Assembly: GCF_001277195.1 (NCBI RefSeq)
Contig: NZ_CP012268.1
Location: forward strand, 3,472,001-3,536,000
Source: Cronobacter muytjensii ATCC 51329
GTDB taxonomy: Bacteria; Pseudomonadota; Gammaproteobacteria; Enterobacterales; Enterobacteriaceae
Length of the DNA stretch: 64,000 nt
Direction: 5' to 3'
Of the stretch, positions 1 through 8,352 are shown piece after piece. Positions within the stretch are counted from its first letter, which is position 1. Every line of letters begins with the position of its first letter. Made by a program: the position numbers and the translations under genes. The notes below the pieces were generated by a model. The model saw only the letters and a list, made by a program, of their open reading frames with translations. It was not told the origin of the DNA and made no database searches.

Positions 1-919
1 AGTTACGCACTTTAACGAACGCGAAGCTAAAGCAGACCAGGATGCCGACAAGATAAACCATATAGGCCATGAACATAGTGGAGAACATCGACAAGCCCGC
101 GCTCAGCATGGCTTCTTCGCTTGCTCCACCGTACAGGCTTAGCTGTAAAACCTGGGTCATCATCGGAACGACCATCACCATCACGATAACGATAAACGGC
201 ACAAACAGCAGCATCGCTTTCAGGTAGATGAAGGTGCAGGTTTTGATGTTCAGGTTAATGGCGAAACGGTGTTTACCGTATTGCAGGTTATTGACCAGCA
301 GCCCGTACCACTGGGCGGCGTAAATCCCCTGCATCAGCGCGGTACCGCCAAGGCCAACAACGGTGGAGAGCACAATGCCGACGATAATGCCGGTCAGGCT
401 GGCGCTGGAGCCCGCGAGGGTAAACACCAGAGAGATAACTACAAAGATAAGCACGGCAATCAGCAGCGGGCAGCCGAGCATCACCCACCAGGCGCGCAGC
501 GGGCTCGCTTTAAAGCTAAAACGCATCCCGTTAAGCTGGGTCATCAGCAGCTGGTAGCGCAGGCCCTGCATAATCAGGAACGGCGCGAAGGCGATAAACA
601 GCACCACCATGCACAGCGTTAAAAAGGTATTCTCATGCACCGCGTTAATCAGGAACACGACGTAGAGGATAGCGAGGCACAGCCAGCCGACGAAAATCGC
701 GCGGCCCGTGGCGTGGTAAGAAAAACGCGCGCCAGCAAGCTCCGTATTTTCATAGAAATAACGGCGCGCACGCACCATTGCCCAGGGTAAAAACAGCCCG
801 GCGGTGAATACCGTTAACAGTATGTTGACCAGCCAGACGGGGAAATAACCACCGCCGCTGCCCTGAAACGAGAATGCGTGTGTCTTATTCCCTGCCAGGA
901 ATTTATTATCGTCTGACAT
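1..919 (-). CDS. yjgN: YjgN family (DUF898) inner-membrane protein, 3' end cut by the window edge
   Basis: The frame is open from an ATG at 919 to the window edge, giving about 306 codons; E. coli YjgN has about 398, so the C-terminus lies outside. The N-terminus MSDDNKFLAGNKTHAFSFQG leads into many hydrophobic helices separated by short charged loops, typical of the polytopic DUF898 family. The GXFPVWLVNILLT and LFLPWAMVRARRYFYENT stretches match YjgN. Its function is unknown. It is divergent from yjgM across about 195 bp of AT-rich DNA, the E. coli arrangement. The assignment is firm; the role is open. Confidence 0.9.
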   Translation of the reverse strand, partial: MSDDNKFLAGNKTHAFSFQGSGGGYFPVWLVNILLTVFTAGLFLPWAMVRARRYFYENTELAGARFSYHATGRAIFVGWLCLAILYVVFLINAVHENTFLTLCMVVLFIAFAPFLIMQGLRYQLLMTQLNGMRFSFKASPLRAWWVMLGCPLLIAVLIFVVISLVFTLAGSSASLTGIIVGIVLSTVVGLGGTALMQGIYAAQWYGLLVNNLQYGKHRFAINLNIKTCTFIYLKAMLLFVPFIVIVMVMVVPMMTQVLQLSLYGGASEEAMLSAGLSMFSTMFMAYMVYLVGILVCFSFAFVKVRN

Positions 920-1114
920 AACAATCCTTATTCTGTAAAAAAGAAAAAAAGCGCCGTTATAACCTTTAACTTCTTAGGGTTAATTCAGTGCGTACTTTAG
1001 TGTAATAAAGGCCAAAGAAGAATAATAGCAACCAATATTCCTGGGCTTGCGTGTCTCTTCTGGTAATGGTATTAAGCACAACATTATGTTGAATATATGA
1101 CATCAGAGCAGAAA

Positions 1115-1618
1115 ATGAATGTTGAGGCGCCGGTTGACATTATCATGCGCCGGATGACGGCCGCGGATAACGCGACTGTCGCCCGGGTGATCCGCCAGGT
1201 TTCCGCAGAATATGGCCTGACCGCCGACAAAGGCTACACCGTCGCGGACCCGAATCTCGACGTGCTTTACACGCAATACAGCAAGCCGGGCCACGCGTAT
1301 TGGGTCGTGGAACTCGATGGCGACGTGGTGGGCGGCGGCGGTATCGCGCCGCTGGCGTGTAGCCAGACGGATATCTGCGAGCTGCAAAAAATGTATTTTC
1401 TGCCCGTCGCGCGCGGCAGAGGGCTTGCCAAAAAGCTGGCGCTGCAGGCGCTGGAATTCGCCCGCGCTCAGGGGTATCGCCGCTGCTACCTGGAAACCAC
1501 CGCGTTTTTAAAAGAGGCGATCGCGCTGTATGAACGTCTCGGTTTTACGCATATTTCCGAGCCGCTGGGCTGTACGGGGCATGTAGATTGCGAAGTCCGT
1601 ATGTTAAAAACGCTCTGA
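1115..1618 (+). CDS. yjgM: GNAT-family N-acetyltransferase YjgM
   Basis: This 167-residue protein has the GNAT fold. The acetyl-CoA loop is near residues 97-107 (LPVARGRGLAKK, an R/Q-x-x-G-x-G/A type motif) and ends in the usual YERLGF motif (ALYERLGFTHISEPLG). An upstream ATG at 1097 would add six residues, but the ATG at 1115 has the purine-rich AGAGCAG in front of it and gives the family's usual N-terminus (MNVEAPVDII) and length. The substrate is unknown. A strong bidirectional terminator follows immediately. Confidence 0.88.
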   Translation: MNVEAPVDIIMRRMTAADNATVARVIRQVSAEYGLTADKGYTVADPNLDVLYTQYSKPGHAYWVVELDGDVVGGGGIAPLACSQTDICELQKMYFLPVARGRGLAKKLALQALEFARAQGYRRCYLETTAFLKEAIALYERLGFTHISEPLGCTGHVDCEVRMLKTL

Positions 1619-1630
1619 AAGAATGAAATA

Positions 1631-1660
1631 AAAAAGCCGGGCTAACCCGGCTTTTTTTTA
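1631..1660. terminator. Bidirectional intrinsic terminator between yjgM and the convergent gene
   Basis: The stem AGCCGGG / CCCGGCT has a CTAA loop, an A-run on the left and eight T residues on the right. It can therefore terminate yjgM on the plus strand and, read in reverse, the end of the convergent gene whose stop codon lies in its right flank. Confidence 0.9.
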
Positions 1661-2467
1661 TTGTTGCATGGAGATACGAATAGCCGGCCCCGCTTTTTCC
1701 GGCGGCAGTGCCAGCACGTCGCGCCAGAGTTCCTGCACCATGTTGCAGACCTGTTTTTCCTGGCCAACGCCTTTTTGCGGATCGGTAAAGACGTCAATCG
1801 TGTCGCCATATTTTGCCGCCAGCGCCTGGCCAATCGGGGCCAGCGTCTCTTCAGCCAGTTTCTGCTCTTCGCTCGTCACCTTATGCTGGTTCGGGCCGTA
1901 GCTTGCTGACAGCAGCTTCATCTCTACGTCCATCCGCTTCGCGATAACCTCTTTCGACAGCATCTGTACCGGGTTTACACCGCCTTTCACCTGCGGCATC
2001 AGGAAACGGAAACAGGCGTCGTCGCTGTGCTGCTGCATTTCGCGGGTCTGCTCCATATTGACGCGCATATACGCCATCACGTCCCTGTCCGGCGCGAACT
2101 GAATGCGCTGCATCTCCAGTTCCGCCATCTGCGCCTGCATCGTGTCGATAATATCCTGCTGCGTTTTGCCCTGCTTCGCCATTTCCACGGCCTGGTTACG
2201 CATGCGCGCATAAAACGCCGGATCGTTTTCTTTAATCAGCTTATAGAGCGGCATGCTGTTGAACGCTTCATCAAAGCCCTGCTCCGGCGAGGTTGCCTTG
2301 CTGCCTTTAAGCCAGGCGATATCTGCGACATTCCACAGCGCAATGCCGACGACAAATATCGCAATTGCGGCGAGTTTGTTGACTTTGCCTTTTTTATAGA
2401 GCGTCGAGGCGACGCCCGCGAGCGCAACGCCAACCACAGCGGAAAGCCAGACATGATGCCAGTTCAT
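1658..2467 (-). CDS. Unrecognised membrane-anchored protein, 269 aa
   Basis: I do not recognise a family. Two hydrophobic segments near residues 5-24 and 32-52 flank a short basic loop (LYKKGKVNKL), so the N-terminus looks like a membrane hairpin. The remaining 210 residues are soluble, helix-rich, with many Gln, Glu and Met and two isolated cysteines (DDACFRFL and KQVCNMVQELWRDV). Codon use resembles its neighbours. It lies between yjgM and miaE, both conserved, and is co-oriented with miaE about 45 bp downstream of it, so it may be co-transcribed. There is no equivalent at this position in E. coli K-12 as I remember it. The ATG at 2467 is supported by AAAGGGATAAAAA upstream. Confidence 0.8.
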   Translation of the reverse strand: MNWHHVWLSAVVGVALAGVASTLYKKGKVNKLAAIAIFVVGIALWNVADIAWLKGSKATSPEQGFDEAFNSMPLYKLIKENDPAFYARMRNQAVEMAKQGKTQQDIIDTMQAQMAELEMQRIQFAPDRDVMAYMRVNMEQTREMQQHSDDACFRFLMPQVKGGVNPVQMLSKEVIAKRMDVEMKLLSASYGPNQHKVTSEEQKLAEETLAPIGQALAAKYGDTIDVFTDPQKGVGQEKQVCNMVQELWRDVLALPPEKAGPAIRISMQQ

Positions 2468-2511
2468 TTTTTATCCCTTTGGTATTGATAGTTTTTATAT
2501 ATCCCGCGCGC

Positions 2512-3276
2512 TTACGCTTGCGCCGGTATGCCGCTGTGAAAACGAAATTCGGCGTCGGGCTGGTTAATCAGCCGTGCTTCCGCTTCGCCCAGCGCCTGTA
2601 CGCGCGGCGCGATATCTTCCGGTGAAATTCGTTGCGCCAGATCCAGGTAATCCTGATAGTGGCGCGCTTCCGAACGCAGCAACGACAGGTAAAACTTTTG
2701 CAAATCGTCATCCAGATACGGCGCCAGCGCGGCGAAGCGCTCACAGGAGCGCGCTTCGATATACGCGCCGCAAATCAGCTTATCGACAAGCGTCGCAGGC
2801 TCGTACGTGCGCATTTCGCGCCGCAGCCCGCGCGCGTAGCGGCTGGCGGTAATTTTCACGTAGGGGATGTTACGCGCCTGCATCACTTCGCGCACCTGCC
2901 AGAAGTGGTGTAGCTCTTCTTTGATAAGCAGCACCATGCTGTCGATAAGCGTCTGACCCCACGGGTCGTCAGTCTGCGGCATCACGCTTTTACCGATGCG
3001 CTTATGCAACGCCAGAAAATCCGGCTCCGGCCCTTCGCGGTAGGTAAAATCTTCATACGGCTTCAGCCAGCCGAGGAGTTCGTCAGAACCGCTCTTATCC
3101 GCGACATAGCGGCGAATCAGCAGCATCGCGGTTTGCGCGGCTTTCAGCTCGCAGATCATGTGGTCGGTCAGCAGCAGCGGCAGGTTTTCTGGCGCTCTGG
3201 CTTCATCTATCCAGGCTTGCGGGGTGGCGCAGTGAAGGAAATTTTTAACGGGGAGAAGGAGTGCGTCGTAATTCAT
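2512..3276 (-). CDS. miaE: tRNA-(2-methylthio-N6-isopentenyladenosine37) hydroxylase MiaE
   Basis: This non-haem di-iron enzyme hydroxylates ms2i6A37 to ms2io6A37 in tRNAs that read U-starting codons, an oxygen-dependent step. The protein has 254 residues. The N-terminus MNYDALLLPVKNFLHCATP and the LLTDHMICELKAAQ block are typical of MiaE. Iron ligands of the ferritin-like bundle are visible as KEELHHFW, IEARSCERF and SEARHYQDY. A start 13 codons upstream is open, but the ATG at 3276 has AGGA at good spacing and matches family length. miaE is known from Salmonella, Klebsiella and Cronobacter and is absent from E. coli K-12. It lies just after rraB. Confidence 0.95.
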   Translation of the reverse strand: MNYDALLLPVKNFLHCATPQAWIDEARAPENLPLLLTDHMICELKAAQTAMLLIRRYVADKSGSDELLGWLKPYEDFTYREGPEPDFLALHKRIGKSVMPQTDDPWGQTLIDSMVLLIKEELHHFWQVREVMQARNIPYVKITASRYARGLRREMRTYEPATLVDKLICGAYIEARSCERFAALAPYLDDDLQKFYLSLLRSEARHYQDYLDLAQRISPEDIAPRVQALGEAEARLINQPDAEFRFHSGIPAQA

Positions 3277-3323
3277 GCGGGGTTCCTGAAATGCGGCAGC
3301 GCAGCGCTGCCGCATAATGCGAC

Positions 3324-3740
3324 TTAGTGACGAACGCCGTCGTCGTCTTCATCCATGCCTTCGTCGTCTTCGTCTTCGCCGTCCGGGTCTTCGAAATAGG
3401 TGCCCCAGCCGTCATATTCGACATTGAATTTTTCCGCGAGGTTCATCAGCTGTTCAACCTGCGCGTCGATAAGCTCCGGGTTCAGCGCGCATTCGCTCAG
3501 CGCGTCGCAGCAGATCACCGTTTCGCCGCCCTCTTCCAGCTCCAGCTCTTCCGGGTCTGTCACTTCATAGCCAAGCTTAAAGACTTCAACCGCCAGTTTC
3601 TCCAGCGTATCGAAATCGTCTGCCGAGAAGTGGTGTTCAATGGTGTACAGTGCGTCAGGATCGCTGCCATCTTCAAGCAGCTCTTCAATAATCAGACGCG
3701 TCTCTTCGCGCTGCTCTTCCAGTAATTCCGGGTTTGCCAT
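3324..3740 (-). CDS. rraB: Ribonuclease E inhibitor RraB
   Basis: RraB binds RNase E and remodels the degradosome, changing mRNA decay. The 138-residue protein starts MANPELLEEQREETRLIIEE and is strikingly acidic at its C-terminus (DPDGEDEDDEGMDEDDDG), as in E. coli RraB (YjgD). The ATG at 3740 has TGAGGA upstream; the open frame extends 37 codons further but without homology or a ribosome binding site. It is divergent from argI, as in E. coli, so the argI control region is shared. Confidence 0.95.
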   Translation of the reverse strand: MANPELLEEQREETRLIIEELLEDGSDPDALYTIEHHFSADDFDTLEKLAVEVFKLGYEVTDPEELELEEGGETVICCDALSECALNPELIDAQVEQLMNLAEKFNVEYDGWGTYFEDPDGEDEDDEGMDEDDDGVRH

Positions 3741-3833
3741 GGCTCGTTCCTCAGTGTGTCGGCAGATACCTTCTATTTTCACACACCATCGGGAATGCCT
3801 CCACCTTTCCCCGCAAAGTTTTAACCCGAGGGG

Positions 3834-3862
3834 TTGCAAATGCATATTCATACATATATGTT
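3834..3862 (+). promoter_or_regulatory. argI promoter
   Basis: TTGCAA at 3834-3839 and TATGTT at 3857-3862 are separated by 17 bp. The -10 element lies between and within the two ARG boxes, so ArgR binding would cover the promoter, as known for argI in E. coli. Confidence 0.7.
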
Positions 3863-3877
3863 GAATTTTAATTCAAT
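3839..3877. promoter_or_regulatory. Tandem ARG boxes (ArgR operator) for argI
   Basis: Two 18-bp ARG boxes with the canonical 3-bp gap are visible at 3839-3856 and 3860-3877. The second contains the near-perfect palindrome TGAATTTTAATTCA; the first contains TGCATATTCATACA. Paired boxes at this spacing are the standard ArgR-hexamer target in enterobacterial arginine genes. Confidence 0.85.
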
Positions 3878-3903
3878 AAGTGGCGTCAGCCAGCGAGGGA
3901 AAC

Positions 3904-4908
3904 ATGACCGCCTTGTATCAAAAATCATTTTTAAAACTGCTCGATTTTACGCCCGCTCAGATCCATTCATTGCTGGCGCTTTCTGCAAAGCTAAAAAACG
4001 ATAAGAAAAACGGCATTGAAGTTCAAAAACTTACCGGAAAAAATATTGCGCTCATCTTCGAAAAAGACTCGACCCGCACGCGATGCTCTTTCGAAGTTGC
4101 CGCATATGACCAGGGCGCGCGCGTGACTTATCTTGGCCCGAGCGGCAGCCAGATTGGGCATAAAGAATCAATTAAGGATACCGCCCGCGTGCTGGGCCGG
4201 ATGTATGACGGCATTCAGTATCGCGGTTTTGGTCAGGAAATCGTCGAAACGCTGGCGCAATATGCTGGGGTGCCGGTGTGGAACGGCCTGACCGACGAGT
4301 TTCACCCGACGCAACTGCTGGCGGATCTGCTCACCATGCAGGAGCATCTGCCGGGGAAAACGCTCAATGAGATGACGCTGGTTTACGCAGGCGACGCGCG
4401 CAACAACATGGGCAATTCAATGCTGGAAGCCGCTGCGCTGATGGGCCTGGATTTACGTCTTGTCGCCCCGGAAAGCTGCTGGCCTGCGCCGGAGCTGGTG
4501 ACCGAGTGCCAGGCGCTGGCGAAAGAGACTGGCGGGCGTATTACGCTCACCGAAGATATCGCCGCAGGTGTGAAAGGCGCGGATTTCATCTATACCGATG
4601 TCTGGGTGTCGATGGGCGAGGCAAAGGAAAAATGGGCGGAGCGTATCGCGCTGCTGCGCGCATATCAGGTTAACAGCCAGATGCTGGCGCTTACCGGCAA
4701 CCCGAACGTCAAATTCCTGCACTGTTTGCCGGCGTTTCATGACGATCAGACGACGCTCGGTAAGCAGATGGCACAGGAATATGGCCTCAAAGGCGGCATG
4801 GAAGTGACCGACGAGGTGTTTGAGTCGCCCCACAGTATCGTGTTCGATCAGGCCGAAAACCGGATGCATACGATCAAAGCGGTGATGGTCGCGACGCTTT
4901 CGCAGTAA
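3904..4908 (+). CDS. argI: Anabolic ornithine carbamoyltransferase ArgI
   Basis: It makes citrulline from ornithine and carbamoyl phosphate, the sixth step of arginine synthesis, in the cytoplasm as a trimer. The 334-residue protein shows the carbamoyl-phosphate site STRTRCSFE near residues 55-63, the HPTQLLADLLTM motif, GDARNNMGNS, the ornithine loop SMGE and the catalytic HCLPAFHD. The ATG at 3904 (GAGGGAAAC upstream) is preferred to an earlier start. Control by ArgR through the two boxes upstream supports the anabolic role. A second, very similar copy (arcB) lies 3.4 kb downstream in the degradative cluster. Confidence 0.96.
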   Translation: MTALYQKSFLKLLDFTPAQIHSLLALSAKLKNDKKNGIEVQKLTGKNIALIFEKDSTRTRCSFEVAAYDQGARVTYLGPSGSQIGHKESIKDTARVLGRMYDGIQYRGFGQEIVETLAQYAGVPVWNGLTDEFHPTQLLADLLTMQEHLPGKTLNEMTLVYAGDARNNMGNSMLEAAALMGLDLRLVAPESCWPAPELVTECQALAKETGGRITLTEDIAAGVKGADFIYTDVWVSMGEAKEKWAERIALLRAYQVNSQMLALTGNPNVKFLHCLPAFHDDQTTLGKQMAQEYGLKGGMEVTDEVFESPHSIVFDQAENRMHTIKAVMVATLSQ

Positions 4909-4928
4909 ACGCACCCGCGATAGCCCAA

Positions 4929-5015
4929 TGGTGGATGCGACGCGCTTACCCTTCTGCAAAACGACACACCGGAACGCACTATAATGACGGCGGGTAAGCG
5001 CACGCGCCCCCGCCT
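4929..5015. repeat. Two REP-like hairpin elements between argI and tabA
   Basis: This 140-bp convergent gap contains GGTGGATGCG...CGCGCTTACCC (4930-4951) and GACGGCGGGTAAGCG...CCCCGCC (4986-5014). Both are short GC-rich imperfect palindromes built from the same words (GGCGGGT, GTAAGCG, CGCTTACC) as the hairpins at 26.1-26.9 kb. No coding sequence is apparent here. Confidence 0.6.
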
Positions 5016-5049
5016 GGTTGACTTCTGGCGCTTACCCTCTGGAAACCCC

Positions 5050-5502
5050 TTACTCCATTAACATTTTCACCACGACTTTGCGTACCGGCGCTGGATCGCC
5101 AACCGCGCACAGCGGCTTGTGTACTTCGCCCGGCCAGAAAATCACGAAATCGCCCTCTTCCAGCACCACCGTCTTCTCCTGCGCGCCTGCGGGCAGGAAG
5201 GCGATATCTTTATCCGCAAGCCAGTCGGTCTCGGGTACGCCCGGCGGCAGGGTACTGAAAGTCATCCCCTCGCGGCCCGCCAGCACAATCTGGATATCCA
5301 GATAACGCGCGTGATACTCGGCGCGGCGGTCCACCAGCGGCTCTGTCGTATCTTCCGAAAGCAGGAAGAACAGCCGGTTGCCATCAAGATCGTATTTACC
5401 CGGCGCGGTCTGCGTCGTGACCTGTTGCTTCACCCGCTCAATAGCCTCGCGGAACGGCGCAGGCAGCCAGGCGCCCAGCGCGTGAATATTACCGATAATC
5501 AT
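5050..5502 (-). CDS. tabA: YhcH/YjgK/YiaL family protein (TabA-like)
   Basis: The 150-residue protein belongs to the DUF386 cupin-like family. It begins MIIGNIHALGAWLP and contains the conserved blocks ARYLDIQIVLAGREGM, FLPAGAQEKTVVLEEGDFVIFWPGEVHKP. E. coli TabA (YjgK) affects biofilm formation through toxin-antitoxin pathways; biochemical activity is not settled. The ATG at 5502 has a strong AAGGAG; a TTG two codons earlier is unlikely. Its position next to argI is conserved in E. coli. Confidence 0.9.
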   Translation of the reverse strand: MIIGNIHALGAWLPAPFREAIERVKQQVTTQTAPGKYDLDGNRLFFLLSEDTTEPLVDRRAEYHARYLDIQIVLAGREGMTFSTLPPGVPETDWLADKDIAFLPAGAQEKTVVLEEGDFVIFWPGEVHKPLCAVGDPAPVRKVVVKMLME

Positions 5503-6172
5503 CGCCAACTCCTTATGTAAAACAGCGTTTCATTTTTACGTGTTATACGAGGAATCGCGTCGGTTCGCCACCGCTTTATCGAGGAAACCTGCTCTGACGC
5601 ATAGTTATCGCACCAGCCGTTACGGGCTTGTTAATGCGCGCCCGACATTTATGCAGCATTTATGCATAACCCTGACGAATATAATTTGCAGCTTCATTAC
5701 AGGCCCTTGTTTTAACAGCGTTTATGATAAAAAAGGCGATGCCGTCACGTTTTGCTTACCGTGCAGGCAGGCGCGATGGCGCCATAATTATTTGTCCTAT
5801 TTTTCATAGCCACAAATAAACTTGCGCCGTTATCGCATAATAATATTCAGCGTTAATAAAAATCATTATTTATCAAAAATTTAAATTATTGAATGCGAAT
5901 TAATCACAAACAATTTATTAACACGCCTGCATAAGACCTGCATTTTCTGCGTAGCGATTCATATCACCCGATGAATTAATTAAAGTTTCCATGAAATAAA
6001 TCATCATTACGGCGGAATAATGGCCAAACCTTAATTGACGTGACTTTCATCACAAAGTTAAACCTGTGCTCTATTACTATTTATTCCGAATTCAATCTGC
6101 ACGGTAACCGGTTATGCGAACACCTGTCGCATAACGCCACCTTTTTTATTCTGAAATCAGCAAGGGATAAAT
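5503..6172. promoter_or_regulatory. AT-rich divergent control region between tabA and arcA
   Basis: These 670 bp separate divergent genes, are much more AT-rich than the flanks, and hold no convincing gene. A CRP-like site CGTGA-CTTTCA-TCACA lies at 6039-6054. An FNR-like half-matched site GCGAT-TCAT-ATCAC is at 5954-5967. Several TGAAT/ATTCA half-sites (for example 5890-5903) could be degenerate ARG boxes. Oxygen, cAMP and arginine control of the degradative cluster would fit, but only the CRP-like site is a good match. The arcA ribosome binding site is AGGGATAAAT. Confidence 0.5.
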
Positions 6173-7393
6173 ATGGAAAAGCATTACGTGGGATCGGAAA
6201 TTGGCCAGTTACGCAGCGTGATGTTGCACCGACCTAATTTGAGTCTGAAACGACTGACGCCATCTAATTGTCAGGAATTACTTTTTGATGATGTATTATC
6301 GGTAGAGCGTGCGGGCGAAGAACATGACATTTTCGCCCGCACATTGCGTGACCAGGGCGTCGAAGTATTATTACTGACGGATCTTCTTACCCACACGCTG
6401 GATATCCCTGAGGCCAAAGCCTGGCTGCTGGAGACCCAGGTTTCCGAGTACCGCCTCGGCCCTTCTTTCGCCTCGGACGTGCGCGGCTGGCTTGCCGATT
6501 TACCCCACCGGGAGCTGGCGCGGCGCTTAAGCGGCGGTCTGACATTCAGCGAAATCCCCGCCTCTATTCATAATATGGTGGTGGATACCCACGGCGCCCA
6601 TGATTTTATTATGGAGCCGCTGCCTAATCATTTATTCACTCGCGACACCTCCTGCTGGATATATAACGGCGTGTCGATTAACCCAATGGCCAAACAGGCA
6701 CGCCAGCGCGAGACCAATAATCTTCGTGCGATTTATCGCTGGCATCCGGCTTTCGCTGACGGCGAATTTATAAAATATTTTGGCGACCAGAACATTAATT
6801 ACGACCACGCCACGCTGGAAGGCGGCGATGTATTAGTGATTGGTCGCGGCGCGGTGTTAATCGGCATGTCTGAGCGCACTACGCCGCAGGGTGTGGAATT
6901 CCTGGCCAGCGCCCTGTTTAACCACCAGCAGGCGACGCGCGTGATTGCCGTGGAGTTACCAAAACACCGCTCCTGTATGCATCTCGATACCGTGATGACG
7001 CATATCGATGTCGATACCTTCTCCGTTTACCCCGAAGTGGTACGTCCCGACGTGAAATGCTGGACCTTAACGCCGGACGGGCGCGGCGGTCTCGCGCGCC
7101 GGGAGGAGAAAAGTCTGGTGCATGCCCTGGAGCAGGCGCTCGGGGTCGATCGCATCACGCTTATCACCACTGGCGGCGACGCCTTTGAAGCCGAGCGCGA
7201 GCAGTGGAACGACGCCAATAACGTGCTGACCGTGCGCCCCGGCGTCGTGATTGGCTATGAGCGCAACATCTGGACCAACGAGAAATATGACAAGGCCGGC
7301 ATCACCGTGCTGCCCATTCCCGGCGACGAGCTGGGCCGTGGACGCGGCGGCGCCCGCTGCATGAGCTGCCCGCTGGAACGCGATGGCATTTAA
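6173..7393 (+). CDS. arcA: Arginine deiminase ArcA
   Basis: This enzyme hydrolyses arginine to citrulline and ammonia, the first step of the arginine deiminase pathway. The 406-residue length is normal. Guanidinium-modifying-enzyme motifs are present: NHLFTRDTSCW, LEGGDVL, MHLDTVMTHID with the catalytic His, and the C-terminal GGARCMSCPLERD whose first Cys (about 396) is the expected nucleophile. It heads the cluster arcA-arcC-arcB-transporter. The stop is 10 bp before the arcC start, so they should be co-transcribed. Salmonella has a similar cluster at the equivalent locus. Confidence 0.96.
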   Translation: MEKHYVGSEIGQLRSVMLHRPNLSLKRLTPSNCQELLFDDVLSVERAGEEHDIFARTLRDQGVEVLLLTDLLTHTLDIPEAKAWLLETQVSEYRLGPSFASDVRGWLADLPHRELARRLSGGLTFSEIPASIHNMVVDTHGAHDFIMEPLPNHLFTRDTSCWIYNGVSINPMAKQARQRETNNLRAIYRWHPAFADGEFIKYFGDQNINYDHATLEGGDVLVIGRGAVLIGMSERTTPQGVEFLASALFNHQQATRVIAVELPKHRSCMHLDTVMTHIDVDTFSVYPEVVRPDVKCWTLTPDGRGGLARREEKSLVHALEQALGVDRITLITTGGDAFEAEREQWNDANNVLTVRPGVVIGYERNIWTNEKYDKAGITVLPIPGDELGRGRGGARCMSCPLERDGI

Positions 7394-7403
7394 GGAGAAC
7401 ACC

Positions 7404-8315
7404 ATGGAAATGAAACCCACGCTGGTCGTGGCGCTTGGCGGCAACGCGCTGCTGAAACGCGGCGAACCGCTGGAAGCCGATATTCAGCGCCATAACGTCG
7501 AGCTTGCGGCGCGCACCATCGCGCAGCTCACCCGTCAGTGGCGCGTGGTGCTGGTGCACGGCAACGGGCCGCAGGTCGGACTGCTGGCGCTGCAAAACAG
7601 CGCCTACCTTAACGTCACGCCCTATCCGCTCGATATTCTGGGCGCCGAAAGCCAGGGGATGATCGGCTATCTGCTCCAGCAGTCGCTGAAAAATGCGCTG
7701 CCGGAACGCGAGGTGAGCGTGCTGCTGACTCAGGTGGAGGTAGACGACGCCGACCCGGCGTTTGCAAACCCGACCAAATACATCGGCCCGGTGTATGACA
7801 AAGCCCAGGCGGACCGGCTTGCCGCGGAAAAAGGCTGGACGATGAAAGCCGACGGCGCGTATTTCCGCCGCGTGGTGCCCTCGCCGCAGCCGCAACGGAT
7901 TGTCGAGAGCGACGCCATTGAGGCGCTTATCGCCCGCGATCATCTGGTTATTTGCAATGGCGGCGGCGGCGTGCCGGTGGTGGAGAAAGCCGACGGTTAC
8001 CACGGCGTCGAAGCCGTTATCGATAAAGACCTCTCAAGCGCCCTGCTGGCGCGCCAGCTTCACGCCGACGCGCTGCTGATCCTGACCGACGCTGACGCGG
8101 TGTATCACGACTGGGGCAAACCGACCCAGCGGCCGCTGACGCACGTCACGCCCGCGCAGCTTGCTGAGCTGCGCTTCGATGCAGGCTCGATGGGGCCGAA
8201 AGTGGCGGCGTGCTGCGCCTTTGTCCGGCAGTGCGGCGGTATCGCCGGGATCGGCGCGCTGGCTGACGGCCCGGCGATACTCGCGGGCGATAAAGGCACG
8301 CTGATCCGCCAGTAA
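7404..8315 (+). CDS. arcC: Carbamate kinase ArcC
   Basis: It transfers phosphate from carbamoyl phosphate to ADP, producing ATP, CO2 and ammonia: the energy-yielding last step of arginine degradation. The 303-residue protein has the amino-acid-kinase fold: VVALGGNALL at the N-terminus, VHGNGPQVGLL, VICNGGGGVPV, AVIDKDLSSALLA and LTDADAVY. The ATG at 7404 follows AAGGAG; the frame is open slightly upstream, overlapping arcA, but that start lacks support. Confidence 0.95.
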   Translation: MEMKPTLVVALGGNALLKRGEPLEADIQRHNVELAARTIAQLTRQWRVVLVHGNGPQVGLLALQNSAYLNVTPYPLDILGAESQGMIGYLLQQSLKNALPEREVSVLLTQVEVDDADPAFANPTKYIGPVYDKAQADRLAAEKGWTMKADGAYFRRVVPSPQPQRIVESDAIEALIARDHLVICNGGGGVPVVEKADGYHGVEAVIDKDLSSALLARQLHADALLILTDADAVYHDWGKPTQRPLTHVTPAQLAELRFDAGSMGPKVAACCAFVRQCGGIAGIGALADGPAILAGDKGTLIRQ

Positions 8316-8352
8316 ATGGCGCCTCTCTCTTTGACACAAAAAGGATTTCCTC

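Noticed and set aside
5540..5809. 89-codon frame in the tabA-arcA gap
   Set aside because: No ribosome binding site, no recognisable domain, and composition typical of random AT-rich DNA.
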